DNA of 64,000 bases. Source: Moniliophthora roreri. Its lineage: Eukaryota > Basidiomycota > Agaricomycetes > Agaricales > Marasmiaceae. Shown piece by piece: positions 11,354 to 23,631 of the stretch. The notes beneath the pieces are model-generated. The model saw only the letters and a list, made by a program, of their open reading frames with translations. It was not told the origin of the DNA and ran no database searches. Position numbers and translations under genes: made by a program. Position 1 is the stretch's first letter, and every line of letters begins with the position of its first letter. The stretch covers positions 496,001 through 560,000 of the forward strand of contig LATX02000179.1 of the NCBI GenBank assembly GCA_001466705.2, written 5' to 3'.

Positions 11354-14300
11354 ATGTTACCTCGGGGTCAACTGGCAAGGTTCGCTCGAGATACAAGGTG
11401 TCTCTCTCAAGCTGCGGACTCTCAGCAAGTAGAAGGTTGTGCATATGTTGATTCAGTTCTCCCGGTCCAGCTAGGAAGATTCGAGTTCGTACCCTTTGAT
11501 CCTCCGCCGACTTGTTTATTCACCCATCATGATTCATGATTCAGTCTTCGGCGCTATATTGGTCTTCTGCGTGAAGAGAACCTTCTCAGCGCTATACAGG
11601 AGCGTTTTTCGGCCTCGGATTTGGATGGCTTTCGACTGGTGTCAGTGGAACCCCATCCCAAGGACGGTGGAGTCTTTGTCAAATTTCGCTACAGTCCAGT
11701 TATTCAGGAGTCGGAAATTGAGCAGAAATTAGGAGAACTCGTTAGGAGACACGGTGGCATATCTTCGTGGACAGGCAGGAGAGTCTCGGATGTCTGGTTA
11801 GTTCGTGGTTCGCCATGGAAAGAGGTCCGTCTGTTCCGAAATCTATGATCTGAATTCAATGTTGATGTTGGTAGGACATGAATCGGTTCGCCTCTCCGAT
11901 CATCAAAGTTGTCTTTGAAGGCCCCGACGTCCACGAAGAATCATTGTATCGGCTTTTCCGCGTAATACTCATTCCCCCGACACCTAATTTTCAATAGCTG
12001 ATAACTCTTCCAGCCCTACGGCCGAATTCAAGAAATTACTGAGCCCACGCCTGTCCCCGCCGGTACACTTCGCTCTTCTACAATCACCTTTGACCGGGTT
12101 CATTCCGCTACTATCGCGCGGAATGTTATACACGGCTTCCAACACCAATCCACAAGACTACGCTGTATATATCAGTACCCTATCCAGGGCCATGCTATCC
12201 GAGACTGGATATCCAAACATCCCAAGATCTTCTTGCCGGCTGTTTTCTTCCTCATTGGAACACTAACGTACACAGTAAGTCTCTAGACTTGCGACCATGC
12301 TTACTTGTTCACCTGTACCCAGATCTTCGATCCCATCCGCATTGCCATGGTCGAAGGTAAAATGCTAGACTGGTTCTCTCTCCAAGAATTTAAACTCTAC
12401 AAATGGCTCAGAGCCAACACCTTTGATCGTCTCTACACTTCCTCGGATTCAACCTCTACTAAATCCTCTCACAATGTTTGGAAAGAACGAAAAGACGCCG
12501 AATCTGCCATTAAAGCTTATCTCACCGACCTACCTTCCACAGTCACATTCATTCATGGTCCACAGGGAAGTGGTAAAACCACCATGGTTGAATCCGTCTT
12601 GAAGGAAACTGGACGGGTATCACTCATCATTGACTGCCGAGAACTTCAAAAGACGACTTCCGATACCCAACTTGTCGACGCGCTGGCAAGACAAACAGGA
12701 TACTGGCCGGTCTTTTCATTCCTGAGTTCCATGAATAACTTGATTGATTTGGCTAGTATGGGTCTTATCGGTCAGAAGGGTTCGTTATCTACCATCTCAT
12801 TTCCCGGCTATATGTAACGACTCTTTCCAGCTGGCTTGAGCAGTTCGATGGAGGAACAACTCCAGGAGATTCTCGACATCGTCGCTACGGCGCTCAAGAA
12901 TATCAGTGCATCCCATCGTGCTGATATTCAGAAAGAAATTAAAATGCGGGAGAAAAATGAGATACTGCAAAAGGAAGAAGGGCGACGAAGGGAAGCAGTG
13001 AGGAAGGGTATCTGGCATGATGGGAGATTAGACTGTGTAGCAGGCAATGGCATCATGAGCGAATTGGGACTTGGCGATGAGAATTTCTCTGAAGCTGATG
13101 CTGAATCCGTTCCTACCGAAGGAGGGGTCACTATTGAACCCAAAGCTAACACCGAGAAGTCGACGGAGAAGGCGTCCAAGAAGGACAAGCATTCGAGGAA
13201 GCAAAAGAGTCTTGAAGACATTCAGGTTCTGGATTCTCTTCCTATAGTCCTTATCAGGAACTTTGCTACAAAAGGCGGACTTAGAAGGGAACAATTGATG
13301 GAGGTCCTCGCAAAATGGGCAGCCAAGTTGGCTGAGAGCCAAGTACGTACGTGTTCTCAAATACAGTGTCTTTCTCAAAGGAGTTCATCCAGATTGCGCA
13401 TGTAATTGTCATTAGCGACAACAGAGAGAACTCGAAGAGACTTGCAAAGGGTGACCAGTATCCGTTTTCTCTCTTCCACTCGTTTACATGCTTCCAAATG
13501 CAGCTCTTCCCTCAAAACCATTGAACTCCATTCCCGTCTATGATGCCGACTCTGCCAGCGCACTTTCTTACGTCCAGCAAAAGCTTCGAGACGCCGAAAT
13601 CGACATACAGTTTTCAGGTGAAGAAACGTCGTATTTGGAGCGCCTTGGTGGCAGGTCTTCAGATCTCGAAAGTGTAAGGGCGCTTCCATGATCATGTTAT
13701 CGCCGCTTTATAACATACCCACTAGCTCATACACAAAGTACGCAACGGACAAGCCGTCAAAGAAGCTGTCGAGGAAATCATCAATCGTGGCGTGGGCGAA
13801 CTGCGAAAGACTGCCTTTGGCGATGACTCAGAAGATGCAAAGAATCTGCCTTGGACGCGCGAGCAAGCCTGGGTTGTTCTCAAGTTGCTTTCGCGTCAAG
13901 CAGAGGTTAGTTCCTATCTCACCTTTCAACGTGACTGAGCCCACTCACATACTGCGCGCTTAGGTTCCCTATCATGAGGTTCTACTCAATTTCCCCTTCA
14001 AAGGAGACGAAGCAGCTCTTCGGAACATGGAGCAAGCCGAACTCATCGCTATAGGGACATACAATGGTTTGATTTTCCCGTCTGAATCACGAAGAAACTA
14101 GGTTCACCAACTGTTTAGGCCGTCCCTCCGTGGTCAGACCAGGAAGGCCGGTATATCGCTGGGTTTTCGAGCGACTCGTATCTGGTGAGCTATCCTTCCG
14201 GGACCCACATTTCCATCCACTGATCTGGGATATCATGAAAGACAAGATCTTCCAAGCCGTCCAGGAGATTGCATACAACGAAGCGCAAGTCTCCAGCGCT

Positions 14301-14501
14301 GAATCCTCTGTCAAATCCTGTGAAGAGGAATTGCTCAAGCTCAAGGACATTGGATGGAACCCAACGAAGTGGTTTTGGAGCGATCCACCTTCCAGGAGAG
14401 CAGAATACATTCTAAGCAAGATGATGGACGCGGAGAGGAAGCTGGAGACTTTGGAAAGGAAAAATGTCGAATTGAAAAAAGCTTTGGCGAAGGGAGGTTG
14501 A
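11354..14501 (+). CDS. YME2: Mitochondrial escape protein YME2/RNA12
   Basis: Eleven exons (11354-11484, 11545-11824, 11875-11961, 12014-12274, 12323-12779, 12831-13342, 13393-13450, 13504-13673, 13726-13905, 13964-14066, 14119-14501) give 873 aa. The Arg-rich start (MLPRGQLARFARDTR) fits a mitochondrial presequence. EGCAYVDSVLPVQLGRFDL is the typical opening of the family. An RRM-like domain lies at about 145-225, a membrane segment (FLPAVFFLIGTLTYT) near 240-252, and a Walker A motif GPQGSGKTT at about 332-340 starts the AAA-like domain. A coiled coil closes the protein. YME2 is an inner-membrane protein affecting mitochondrial DNA maintenance and escape. The Walker A Lys and Thr are present, so nucleotide binding should be intact. 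Confidence 0.92.
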
Positions 14502-14693
14502 GAACTAGTGGAGGATGCGCTTTACGAGACAAGGAGCATCTTCTCATACAATTGCAGCAACCAATACACGTATACATGACCGATATGGTATCCAAATGAG
14601 AGGTAACGACGGAAGAAATGTTGGGTCTTGGTGTACTGGAAAATAGTCATTGCTACTGTTGAGAACCATATATACCTCTGTTGAGGAACATGT

Positions 14694-15729
14694 TTACTAG
14701 TGAAGGAGTGAGTGATGAATAGAACGCTGACATTCTACAACGTACCTTGATGAACTTGGCCATAAACTTTCTAAGGGTATCCCATCAGCTACCTAGAAGC
14801 AGAACGGGGAATCTACTCACTTGTGGAACTCTGTTCGCAATAGATCATTGACAAACTGTCCTTGCGGCTTATCCCTTGTATCCATTGCTTGATTTTTGAA
14901 TATGAGGTCTATGTGAATGGGGTTTTGTCGAAAAAGACATTTCCGAAACACTGGAAAGCACGAACCGTCATCCCAACGCCTCTTCACCGCAAACGACCCC
15001 GGAGCGGTCGTGTTTATACCAGTTGTATTCTGTCCAAGAGCAGCTGCGAGATTGAGTAACGGGTTTGCGGTAGCGATCTGCGCTTCGCGGGATGCAGCCT
15101 CCGACTCTGACTGTTCTTGCTCTTGTCGTGCCTTTTCTTCTGCTCGTTCACGTTTGATCTTTTCGAGTTCCCGCAGGAGTTCTGCGGTATCGTCTTCATC
15201 ATCATCCGAGTCCTCCTCTCTATGAATAAACATGTTGAGATAGAGAGAGAGAGAGAGAATAGAGGCAAGTGGAAGGGATACGCACTCGTCTTCCTCATCA
15301 TCTTTGTCTTTATCTGCATCACTCTTCTTGTCGTTATCCTCGTCCTCATCATCGTCATCCTTGTCCAGTTCCAAAGCATCTTGCAGCAGCTTTCTCCGTT
15401 TATTGGCCTCTTCGTCTGCGGCACCAGCACTTCCGTCCTCTACTGGTAACGGTGCCTTACCCTCGACCTTGCGCTTCTTGCTGCGAGCCTCCTGTTCCGC
15501 CGCCAGTAGTTCTGCACGCAAATCTCGCTTCTTCACCTCAGCCTCAGATGTCTGGCCTACTTGACTACAAGGAAAACGTGAGTTGAACCTTTCCCGGAGC
15601 AGAGTGCAAGACTGACCGAAATTTAAGCTTGGTATGGGACGCCATGTCCCGCACAGAGAACTGCCTCGAACCTCCTTTCACATCTCTGGCTTGTGCAGGA
15701 TCCCATGTTGGTCTGTGGGCTGTGGACAT
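14694..15729 (-). CDS. CWC15: Pre-mRNA splicing factor Cwc15
   Basis: Exons 15729-15617, 15564-15286, 15219-14966, 14908-14821, 14770-14746 and 14696-14694 give 253 aa. The first residues MSTAHRPTWDPAQARD are the invariant Cwc15 opening, which threads into the active spliceosome. The middle is a coiled, highly acidic segment with long Asp/Glu runs (KDKDDEEDE, EEDSDDDEDD). The C-terminal part has the conserved KRRWDDDLIFKNQA and the ending FVNDLLRTEFHKKFMAKFIK. Cwc15 is a small NTC-associated subunit of the catalytic spliceosome. The last intron is inferred to sit directly before the TAA stop; if it is not spliced, the frame continues past the family's usual end. Confidence 0.9.
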
Positions 15730-15934
15730 GTTGGCAGCGATAGTTTAAAAGTTCAAAGGTGGTGAGGCGCCCGAATGAAAGGCGTCTGAATCAAACACAG
15801 TCAAATACTCGAGGGCTGCTCTCAGAAATCCTACCGTTATGTACTGTACATAGGTCCGACTGCAGCTGCGCGAACATGATAGAAATCGTCTAGTCTACCA
15901 CAGTCCAATTCTCGCGTTAACCCACTCCTCAAAA

Positions 15935-16690
15935 TCAAAAGTCTGTGACTGCATTCCCGATTCCAAATATATTTCCTCCTGATGTACGCCGATGATCCTT
16001 GTCTCGAATGGAACGAATAGCTTGATCGATTGTAAATGGAATGATTGGAGGTCCATGCAGAGCTTGTACAGACTCGAAAGCAGATACTTGGTCGCGCTTG
16101 CGGCTCCCTTGCGAAAGAGTAGGAGTCGGAGGAGTAACAATGATACCGAGTGAAGCTTCTGATAGTTCTGCAGGTTGTTGCCCTACTGCGCGGCGGCGGC
16201 GATTCGCCTTTCTTCCAGTCCGACAAGTCAGTTCTACTTCTGGCTTCGCGCCATCCTCGCATCCTTCCACGCTGGATGCAGACAAGTTATAAACATTCGT
16301 CCCACTCGTGGATCTGAACGACGCAGAAATGATTGACCATGGTGTGTCCTGGTTCCGATAAACGGAGAAATTCTCGAGATCATCAGCGCAGCAGAAATCG
16401 TAAATGACTTGGGGAGAGTAGAATGATTCGGAAAAGGTGTTGAACGGGTCGCCGTGATCGTATGTGTCTTGAAGCCCGGCGGGTAATGTGTTCTTGTTCG
16501 ACTGGGTTATGGTGCGATTGGTGATGTTCGCCAACGGCACTCGAGGCGAGGAGGAGGAGAAGCTTGTATGCCGTTTTGTAGGAGTGGATATAACGAGTGT
16601 GGTAGTAGCATTGCAAGGAGCGGAGATGGCAGTCTGGATGGACTGGATGGACTGTGTAGAAATGGGGTAAGTGAGTGATGCCATGGTCAT
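15935..16690 (-). CDS. Hypothetical protein, Ser/Thr-rich
   Basis: A single open frame of 251 aa starts at the first ATG of the frame (MTMASLTYPIS). I do not recognise the family. Visible features are a low-complexity Ser/Thr/Asn-rich N-terminus, a well-structured-looking middle with FNTFSESFYSPQVIYDFCC, a basic patch (RTGRKANRRRRAV) that could be a nuclear signal, and a short hydrophobic stretch (IIPFTIDQAIRSIR). A neighbouring frame ends FDFEEWVNARIGLW just downstream (to 15895), so a missed intron near the 3' end could give a different C-terminus. Its start lies only 80 bp from the start of the divergent gene at 16771. Confidence 0.6.
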   Translation of the reverse strand: MTMASLTYPISTQSIQSIQTAISAPCNATTTLVISTPTKRHTSFSSSSPRVPLANITNRTITQSNKNTLPAGLQDTYDHGDPFNTFSESFYSPQVIYDFCCADDLENFSVYRNQDTPWSIISASFRSTSGTNVYNLSASSVEGCEDGAKPEVELTCRTGRKANRRRRAVGQQPAELSEASLGIIVTPPTPTLSQGSRKRDQVSAFESVQALHGPPIIPFTIDQAIRSIRDKDHRRTSGGNIFGIGNAVTDF

Positions 16691-16770
16691 GGGTGTGAAC
16701 AAGATATACTTAGCCCTCGTTCTCCGCAGTACTTGTTGTATGTACCAGCTTGACTTCCATTTTTAACACA

Positions 16771-18003
16771 ATGATTATTGACCAGAAGGCCATGATCCCC
16801 CCTCCCCCTCCCTACCTTCCCCCGCCTCCGCCCTTTTCAGAGGTCGCGCCAAAGCTAAAGCCCAAGGGCCAGCGCACGACACTGACAACTCTCCCATCGC
16901 ATCTCCTACTACAAGTCGTTTACTCGACTTTCCCTCAAAGCGATGGCCAGTATGAAGGAGAAGGAAAGATAGAGCGGCAGAGAGAAAACTTGCACTGGCT
17001 AGTCACGTCGTTGAGGTTGGTGAACAGAGCGCTCTACATTGGTGGGTATATCTTGGATAGTCTCTAACATTTGGCTCATCGCATCTTCCGTTTAGCAAGC
17101 ATGCACATACTGCGCTCTACGTATATACCAGCTTATGATTCTTTGATTCGACCCCCATACAGCTCCGACCCTTTCCCATCGTCAGTCATCGAGACTGATA
17201 CAATCATCATCTCTACACACAGAGAAATTGCTACATTGGATCATTTCATTGCGCTCCTAGCTCATGAGGATCTCTACTTGGACGCCACTTCCCTTCATCT
17301 TCCCAGAGAGGAAGCGTATAAGGACCTTTTCGACCTCGCACAACCCCGGAGCAGACTAGAAGACCTTGTCAAAGAAGAGGGTCTCAACGCAGGCCTGATC
17401 TATCTTGGCGAACAACCTCCCCTACCTCCACAACCGGCGGAAGATGATGCCAATCGGCCAGTGGTAGATCCAGCAGCTGTCGTTCCAGTACAGCGTTTTG
17501 ACCTACCTGAGCCCAAAGACACCCTCCAGCCTGCTGCTCCTCCTTCCCCAATCCCTTCCCCAACGAAAACCTCGTTCAATCCCTTTTCAAAGACCTCTTA
17601 TCTAGCACTGGCCAAATCCAAAATACGGCGGGATCGTTCGTCATCGAATACGCCACCGTCTCCCGTAACAACACCTACATCCCTGGTCCCCTACTCTTCG
17701 GTAGATTCCAAGCCAAAACCATCTCGAATCAATCCAATACACTTCACATCTATCTCCATTTCTTTCTCTCCCCGAAGAGTGGCTTTGGTGTATACTCTTC
17801 CTGTTGCAGGAAATTCGGGAACTGCCTATCCGGGTGCTGACTTTGGTTCTTTGAGTATGAGTGTCACAGGACCTACTGGACCCGGCGGTCGTACATCGAA
17901 GAAGACACTTGTCGAGCTGGCCAGACCGCGAGAAGAAAAGCTAGAAGTGACCGCAAAGCGGATTGTGCGAGGGTTGGAGGATGCGCTTCTAGAGGACATA
18001 TGA
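16771..18003 (+). CDS. Hypothetical protein with F-box-like N-terminus
   Basis: Two exons (16771-17041, 17096-18003) give 392 aa. A Pro-rich start (AMIPPPPPYLPPPPPF) is followed by TTLTTLPSHLLLQVVYSTFP and LVTSLRLVNRALYIASMHIL. Leu/Pro spacing like this is seen in F-box-type helices, though the match is weak. The second half is a Ser/Pro-rich linker and a C-terminal piece with SISFSPRRVALVYTL. I cannot assign a function. It is transcribed divergently from the hypothetical gene at 15935-16690, with an 80-bp gap between start codons. Confidence 0.7.
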
Positions 18004-18320
18004 ATGGTCATAAGTATCTAGGGAAGTATAGTCTTACGCACTTGACATATCTTGTACTACTATAACACCCATATCTCGGAACTTTGTTTTTTTTTTATCA
18101 GTGTCCAAGAGAAGAACCTCGATCATCTACGGTATTGCATGGTCAAGGCCAAGGCCAGGGTTTCCTATCATTCAGCCTGCTTAGCGGACCCGAGATAGCG
18201 TTTCGATAATAATCAATACATAAACCCTATCTTCTTTGACTTGTTTATAAAAGCACAGGTGTGAAAATTTCTTTTCATCCTTACCCTGGTGGTACCGTTC
18301 CGTCGGACTTCCACCACACC

Positions 18321-19577
18321 ATGCTCACACTACCGTCTTTCGATGAGCATCTCTCGTCGATCACGGCCTGTTGCTTGCTGGTTGCCGTCCTCATTCTCGC
18401 CAACACAGCGCTCCGCCGACCCAAATACGTCGACTACTTTGAACTCACAGGCGTACCACCTCCAAAGCCATTGCCCGACTTTGACATCGATAAGGCGAAA
18501 CCAAGACCTTACCGGCCTTTCCGATGGGTGTACCACCAGCACATGTGTATGTTTTCCTTCTGATTTTCCAGAACGATATCTTACAATACCAGCTCTCAAG
18601 AAAATGGAACCCGACTGGTGGTTAGAACTCGAGTCCACGTATCGCGAGCGTATCGCCCAGAGAAAACGACTCCATGCCACCTATGGATCTGTGATTATCA
18701 ACGCCCTGCCAGGGAGTGAGCTCGCTTGTCAAGAGCTTATGGAAATGGTCATTCAATTCCTTTGCGCTCGCTACCCAAATCAGTTCCAATTCAACCATCA
18801 CACTGGCGAATTCCGCAATCACATATTGGGCACTATAACCAACGTTAAGGATGTGAATCCCTTGATTTTTCTCAACGACAACGTCCCAGAAGACTTCCTA
18901 ATAACACAGGCAGACCCGAAAACCGGACTATACATGCTGCGAGCGGGGGTCAGCTGTTCTGCTGTAGGATGGAACTTGGGTACGAAGATAGGAAAGCCAC
19001 TTCACGAGGTACACTCCCCAGTTCCGGATTATAAGGAGAAGATGCAATCTTCCATGGACAGGTGATGTACTGTGATCTTGTCAGTATCATTTGCATCTGA
19101 CGTTTTACGTTAAATAGATACTTTTCCAGGATGCCATGCGACAAGCCCATCCAGCGTGGTTCGTGGGGCTTGGAAGACGGACAGCCGTTGTTTCTCCCTC
19201 CAGATGATCCACATCTGGCTGACCGTTCCAGACAACGGGAGGATCTCAAGGTCGAAGATATCTACCTCCGAGTAGATTGGCAAACCCTCAGAAGGCTCCC
19301 CCGATCCAAGGCTATCGTATTTAACTTTAAAGCTCTCTTTACGCCTATGACGGATTTCCGGGACGAACCCTTTATACCACGCTTGGTTTTGAAGATCTTG
19401 AAAGAGGGAAAACAGTCTATAATAGAATATAAGGGAACATGGCACACGGAGCATGTAGCTATCCCTGCATTAGAACGGTGGAGTAAGGAGCAAGAAGAGA
19501 AGGGATGGGTTCCGGTTGATTGGCAGGAGAGGACTTTGAACGAGGATCCTTTCTACCCCGGCTGGGACCGTAAATGA
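18321..19577 (+). CDS. DUF3445 protein, heme-dependent oxidative N-demethylase-like
   Basis: Three exons (18321-18546, 18593-19061, 19118-19577) give 384 aa. A single N-terminal membrane anchor (ACCLLVAVLILANTAL, residues about 13-30) precedes the soluble domain. Family-typical segments are KKMEPDWWLELESTYRERI, the central LRAGVSCSAVGWNLGTKIGK and PVPDYKEKMQSSMDRYFSRM, and the late YLRVDWQTLRRLPRSKAIVF. The domain is shared with the alpha subunit of bacterial heme-dependent oxidative N-demethylase. In fungi the substrate is unknown. The membrane anchor suggests an ER or other endomembrane location. Confidence 0.8.
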
Positions 19578-19975
19578 AATTGTCTTTACTACTACTACTA
19601 CTATCGACGTCGCGACTCGCGTTCGCCGTAAATCATACCGGGGGTCGATTTTTTCGACCTACGTGACAGATTACCGCGACCATATAAGGCTAGTATGACC
19701 AGAACCCGCAGCCTGCAGATGCTGTTTTCGGATCGCCAGCATGATAGTCGGTCTGTCAGCGTCTGTCAATGTTGTGTCTTGGGTACGGGAATAGTTCTTC
19801 GTGAGGGATGTGCTGATACAACTGCTCCTCAGCTCTTGGACCCTATCCATAACATTGATACAAGGAGCCCTCCCGGTACGGGACTCGCGGTCCGGCACCC
19901 CCTTGGTGTGACGGATGGTCACGAGCCTAACTCGCAATCTCGTGTCCTTCCACCTCACTGCGCTCAGTTTCACCT
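19578..19975. other. Intergenic region
   Basis: This 398-bp gap lies between the DUF3445 gene and the dehydrogenase gene. A short (ACT)n run sits near 19587-19603. It probably holds the 3' end of the first gene and the promoter of the second. Nothing else was recognised. Confidence 0.5.
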
Positions 19976-21241
19976 ATGAGGCCATCGCTTCGTTGTATGC
20001 AATCGCTGGCCATGGAGCGCGTAGCTCAGCGCCCCAAGAGCATTAGTTTCATAGGCCTTGGCCGTATGGGTTTCGAAATGGCCTTCAACCTCTTCTCAAA
20101 GCAATACGCGCACGCCAGCGACTCGCATTTTGTGGTTTGTGATGCGGTCCCTGAAAGTGCTCAAAACTTTTGCACAAACTTCTTGTCACAGTTTCCTGGA
20201 GCAAAGATTGCGATAGCCGCGACTCCCGAAGAGTAAGTATTGTTATTCCGTGTCTTTTCGGGTTATAACCGTTCATAAGCTAGAGCGACTCTTGCTTCTC
20301 AAACCGTGATCACAATGTTACCTTCATCACCCCAAGTCAAGGTGGTTTATAACAATGGCATCATACCTACATTGCAAAAACTTCCCTCCGACATCTCCCA
20401 AAATACGCTATGTATTGATTCGACAACCTTGGATGTGAACGTTGCGCGAGAAGTAGCAAAGAGTGTCATTGATGCGAAAGCACAGATGGTCGATGCACCA
20501 GTCTCTGGAGGTGCGTATCAGATCATCACTACCAAAATCATCTCTCAACCCTATGCATGGACACAGGCGTCACTGGAGCAAAAGCCGGAACACTCGCTTT
20601 CCTTGTTGGTGGCTCTGAAACTGGATTTCATCTTGCACAACCTATCTTGACTCATATGGGACAACGAATCATACATTGCGGACCATCTGGCGCAGGTTTA
20701 GGCGCAAAGATCTGTAACAATGTGCGTACTCCACTCAAAATTGTCGAATTGCATCAACGTATGGTCATTTCCAGCTCATTCTGGGAGTGCAACAAGTAGT
20801 TGTTGGTGAGGCCATGCTCCTCGGTGAAAAGCTTGGTCTAGATCCAGCAGTGCTTGCCAGCGTCGTCAGCTCATCTACCGGAAACTGTTGGTCCGTTGCA
20901 GTCAACAATCCAGTGCCCAGTGCACTTCCGGAAAAGTCTCCTCCGTGTGAGAGGGATTACGACGGTGGTTTTGCAACAGCGCTTATGTTGAAAGTATGTA
21001 CCAGAGGTGTTATATCTCCAAGACCATACTGACCATGTTTCAGGATATGGGACTCGCGACCGACATTGCTAGCTCTACTGGAAGCCCGCTGCCAATGGGC
21101 GAGGCAGCAGAGAGTCTATACTCACGAGTTATCCAGGAAGAACCGGAGCTGGCGCGCAAGGATTTCTCGTCGGTGTATCGGTATTTGAAGAAGGCAGCAT
21201 CGGAGGGTAAAAAGGTAAAATTGGTTGAAGGAACTGCATGA
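19976..21241 (+). CDS. HIBADH: 3-hydroxyisobutyrate dehydrogenase, mitochondrial
   Basis: Five exons (19976-20232, 20284-20510, 20567-20721, 20775-20993, 21044-21241) give 351 aa. A short Arg-containing presequence (MRPSLRCMQSLAMERVAQR) leads into the NAD-binding motif ISFIGLGRMGFEMAFNLF. Also visible are VITMLPSS, the substrate motif VDAPVSGG followed by GAKAGTLAFLVGG, and GAGLGAKICNN with the catalytic Lys. The C-terminal helical domain ends KDFSSVYRYLKKA. The enzyme oxidises 3-hydroxyisobutyrate to methylmalonate semialdehyde in valine breakdown, in the mitochondrial matrix. All key residues are present. Confidence 0.92.
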
Positions 21242-21487
21242 GGTCAATCGGCGTAGATCTACCGCTTTGATGAACAAAGTACATACATCTCGCAAACTTC
21301 GGACCTTTTTTGTATGGCCACATGGAAAGCAGATTTTAGCGATATACATACACAGTGCACACAGCCTAAAAATGTCACTTATGTAATCTAATATTCAACT
21401 GAAATTTCTATTCGACTCAAAACTGGTAGGCTTACCTGCTTACTTCTACCCCACATCCTACGCAGTCGTTCACCTCATCCATTGCCA

Positions 21488-23307
21488 ATGGCAGAGTCCT
21501 CGTCCAAGCCCAATGTTCTCATCTTTGGTGCGATTCCTCATCACGTATCATCCAAAGCTCTCGGTTGACCCATCTTGATTGCGTTCTAGGCGGACTAAAC
21601 ACCTATTCGCGAGCTATTGCCGGATATCTGGTGCCTGTGGAAGGAGAGTCTTTAGTTTCTGTGAGTATATCTTTGCGATCTTCGGTGTCTAGGGATTCAT
21701 GCTGGTTCATCTATTTAGCACGTCAGGATTGTGGACAAGTACTCTGTCAAACCTCCGACAACGTATGGATTCACTCGCTCTATCACATTCCCTCTATTTT
21801 TACCACAATCCTCCGTCAATGCAGCTATCTTGGCGCCGAATTCTCGAAATTATTGGAAAAGCCAGAGATTGAGTACAAGCAGGCTAATCTGACGGTCCCT
21901 GGTGAGTAACTTTGATTGTAGCGCCAGGAGACGATTTATTCAAGGTGACGTCGTGCAGCAATTGTTCATTCTATGTTTGATCCACCTGAGGGCCAACCGC
22001 CATACGATTATGTATTTGATTTGACCGGAGAGGTTCGCCCCGATCGGACAGACATGGTGTGCAAGGCTTACTATCCATGCCCGTCTTTGCACTCACGTCT
22101 GATAGATCCAAATCAACACTACATGTAACGTGGCTAGATCTATCGGAGAGGAAGCTGCCAAGCGTCAAGTCAAGGCTTATGTCCGTCTCATGTTACCCTT
22201 CTACGAAACGTCTAGCAAGGGTTCTGGTAGTGAGAAGGAAGATGTCGAACCCCACGGTACTATCGGAACCTGGTGGCACGAGACGTTACGCATTCTTGGT
22301 GCCATTGAAAAGTAAAGTCTTCTTGTGCTGCCGTACGCTTGTGATTGACATTCTGGTTCTCTCAACAGCCTAAACTTGGTCATTTTGCGGACTGGTCTTG
22401 CTTACGGACCGTACATCGACTACGGTGACAGTAAGTCTCACAGCTATGGGAGATGCCGTTTAGCTCACACATCTCCTTCTAGCGACCTCTTGTATAACTG
22501 TCGCAGCTGTATACGGGTATTTGAAATCCACGATGAAATCAGTGTAAGTAGTGGAATACATCAATCATGCAATGATCAGAACTGATATCGTTCGCAGCTG
22601 GTCTCCCGGCAAGAACCCAACGAATACAGTACATTCTGACGACATTGCCGGTGCTGTATGGGCCTGTGCTCAATGGATAGCCTCTAAAGGACGAAAAGAA
22701 GCTGATGCTCTGGCTGGCGAGGAAATCATCTTCCACAACGACAAGAGTAAGGTGAAAGACGTACAAGGTGCGCCTGCCCCCGACAAGAAGGTGATCGCCC
22801 CGCTTTTCAATCTGGTGGGTCATTATTTTACCTTGATGCCCGCACCAATGTCATTTACCACATGGATTTAGGTTGATGACTCAAAGAGCACGCTTCTGAG
22901 TGTTGGACAGACAGTGACCTCCTTTTTTGGCACAACCTTCGATTTCTTCAATCTCCCAGAAAGAACTTGGTACAAGGTGAGTATTGATAGCTATTCAAAT
23001 TCCGTGTACAGCTTGCCTTATCCGCTTTGTCTAGGTTATGGATGACGACAAGGCTGTGGAGGACATCAACGAACACCACGTCGGTGGCTGGACAACGATG
23101 ATCCAGAACTCAAATCCACCGATCCAAAACACGCCGTTGTCCGCTTATATGGACAAATATGCACTCGAGAAGCGAACGATTGCCTTCGACAACGCCAAAA
23201 TCAAAGAGGTTGTTGGATACAGTCTTAAGCGCCCAGCATTTGACCACGAGGCTATCAGGGAGATCGTTGACAAGTGGAAAGCCGAAGGTAGCTGGCCTAT
23301 AGTCTAA
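21488..23307 (+). CDS. Atypical short-chain dehydrogenase (NAD-dependent epimerase/PRISE-like)
   Basis: Eleven exons (21488-21527, 21590-21660, 21719-21762, 21825-21901, 21959-22056, 22106-22311, 22369-22430, 22483-22543, 22598-22814, 22872-22976, 23035-23307) give 417 aa. The N-terminus has a beta strand and glycine loop (PNVLIFGGLNTYSRAIAGYL) for NAD(P). DYVFDLTGEVRPDRTD and NLVILRTGLAYGPYIDYGD are typical of extended SDRs, as is TVHSDDIAGAVWAC. The usual Tyr-x3-Lys is not obvious, so the catalytic mechanism may be non-standard. It is the most intron-dense gene here for its length. Substrate and pathway are unknown. Confidence 0.75.
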
Positions 23308-23631
23308 CAGTCTGCACAATTTTCCATTATTTGCTATTTCATTCTCCGTTCTGTCCTGTCCTTTCTCTTCCTCTCCTCTTAGGTGAAGATTTCTCTTTTT
23401 GTGACACTGCTTTCGACAAGGTGCTATTCCATCCCATCATTTGAATCATACCCCGCAGCTTTCTATCCATCCCAGCTCCTGACTTGATACCTAAAGCTTA
23501 CACTTCGCACGACGTGTACATACGATATAGTGATGAATTATGATAATGAAACTACTTCTAGCTATCCGACTGGGAGCGCGAAAGGCTGTGTATTATATCA
23601 ACTTGGGACGGTATCGCGTCTACTGACATCG

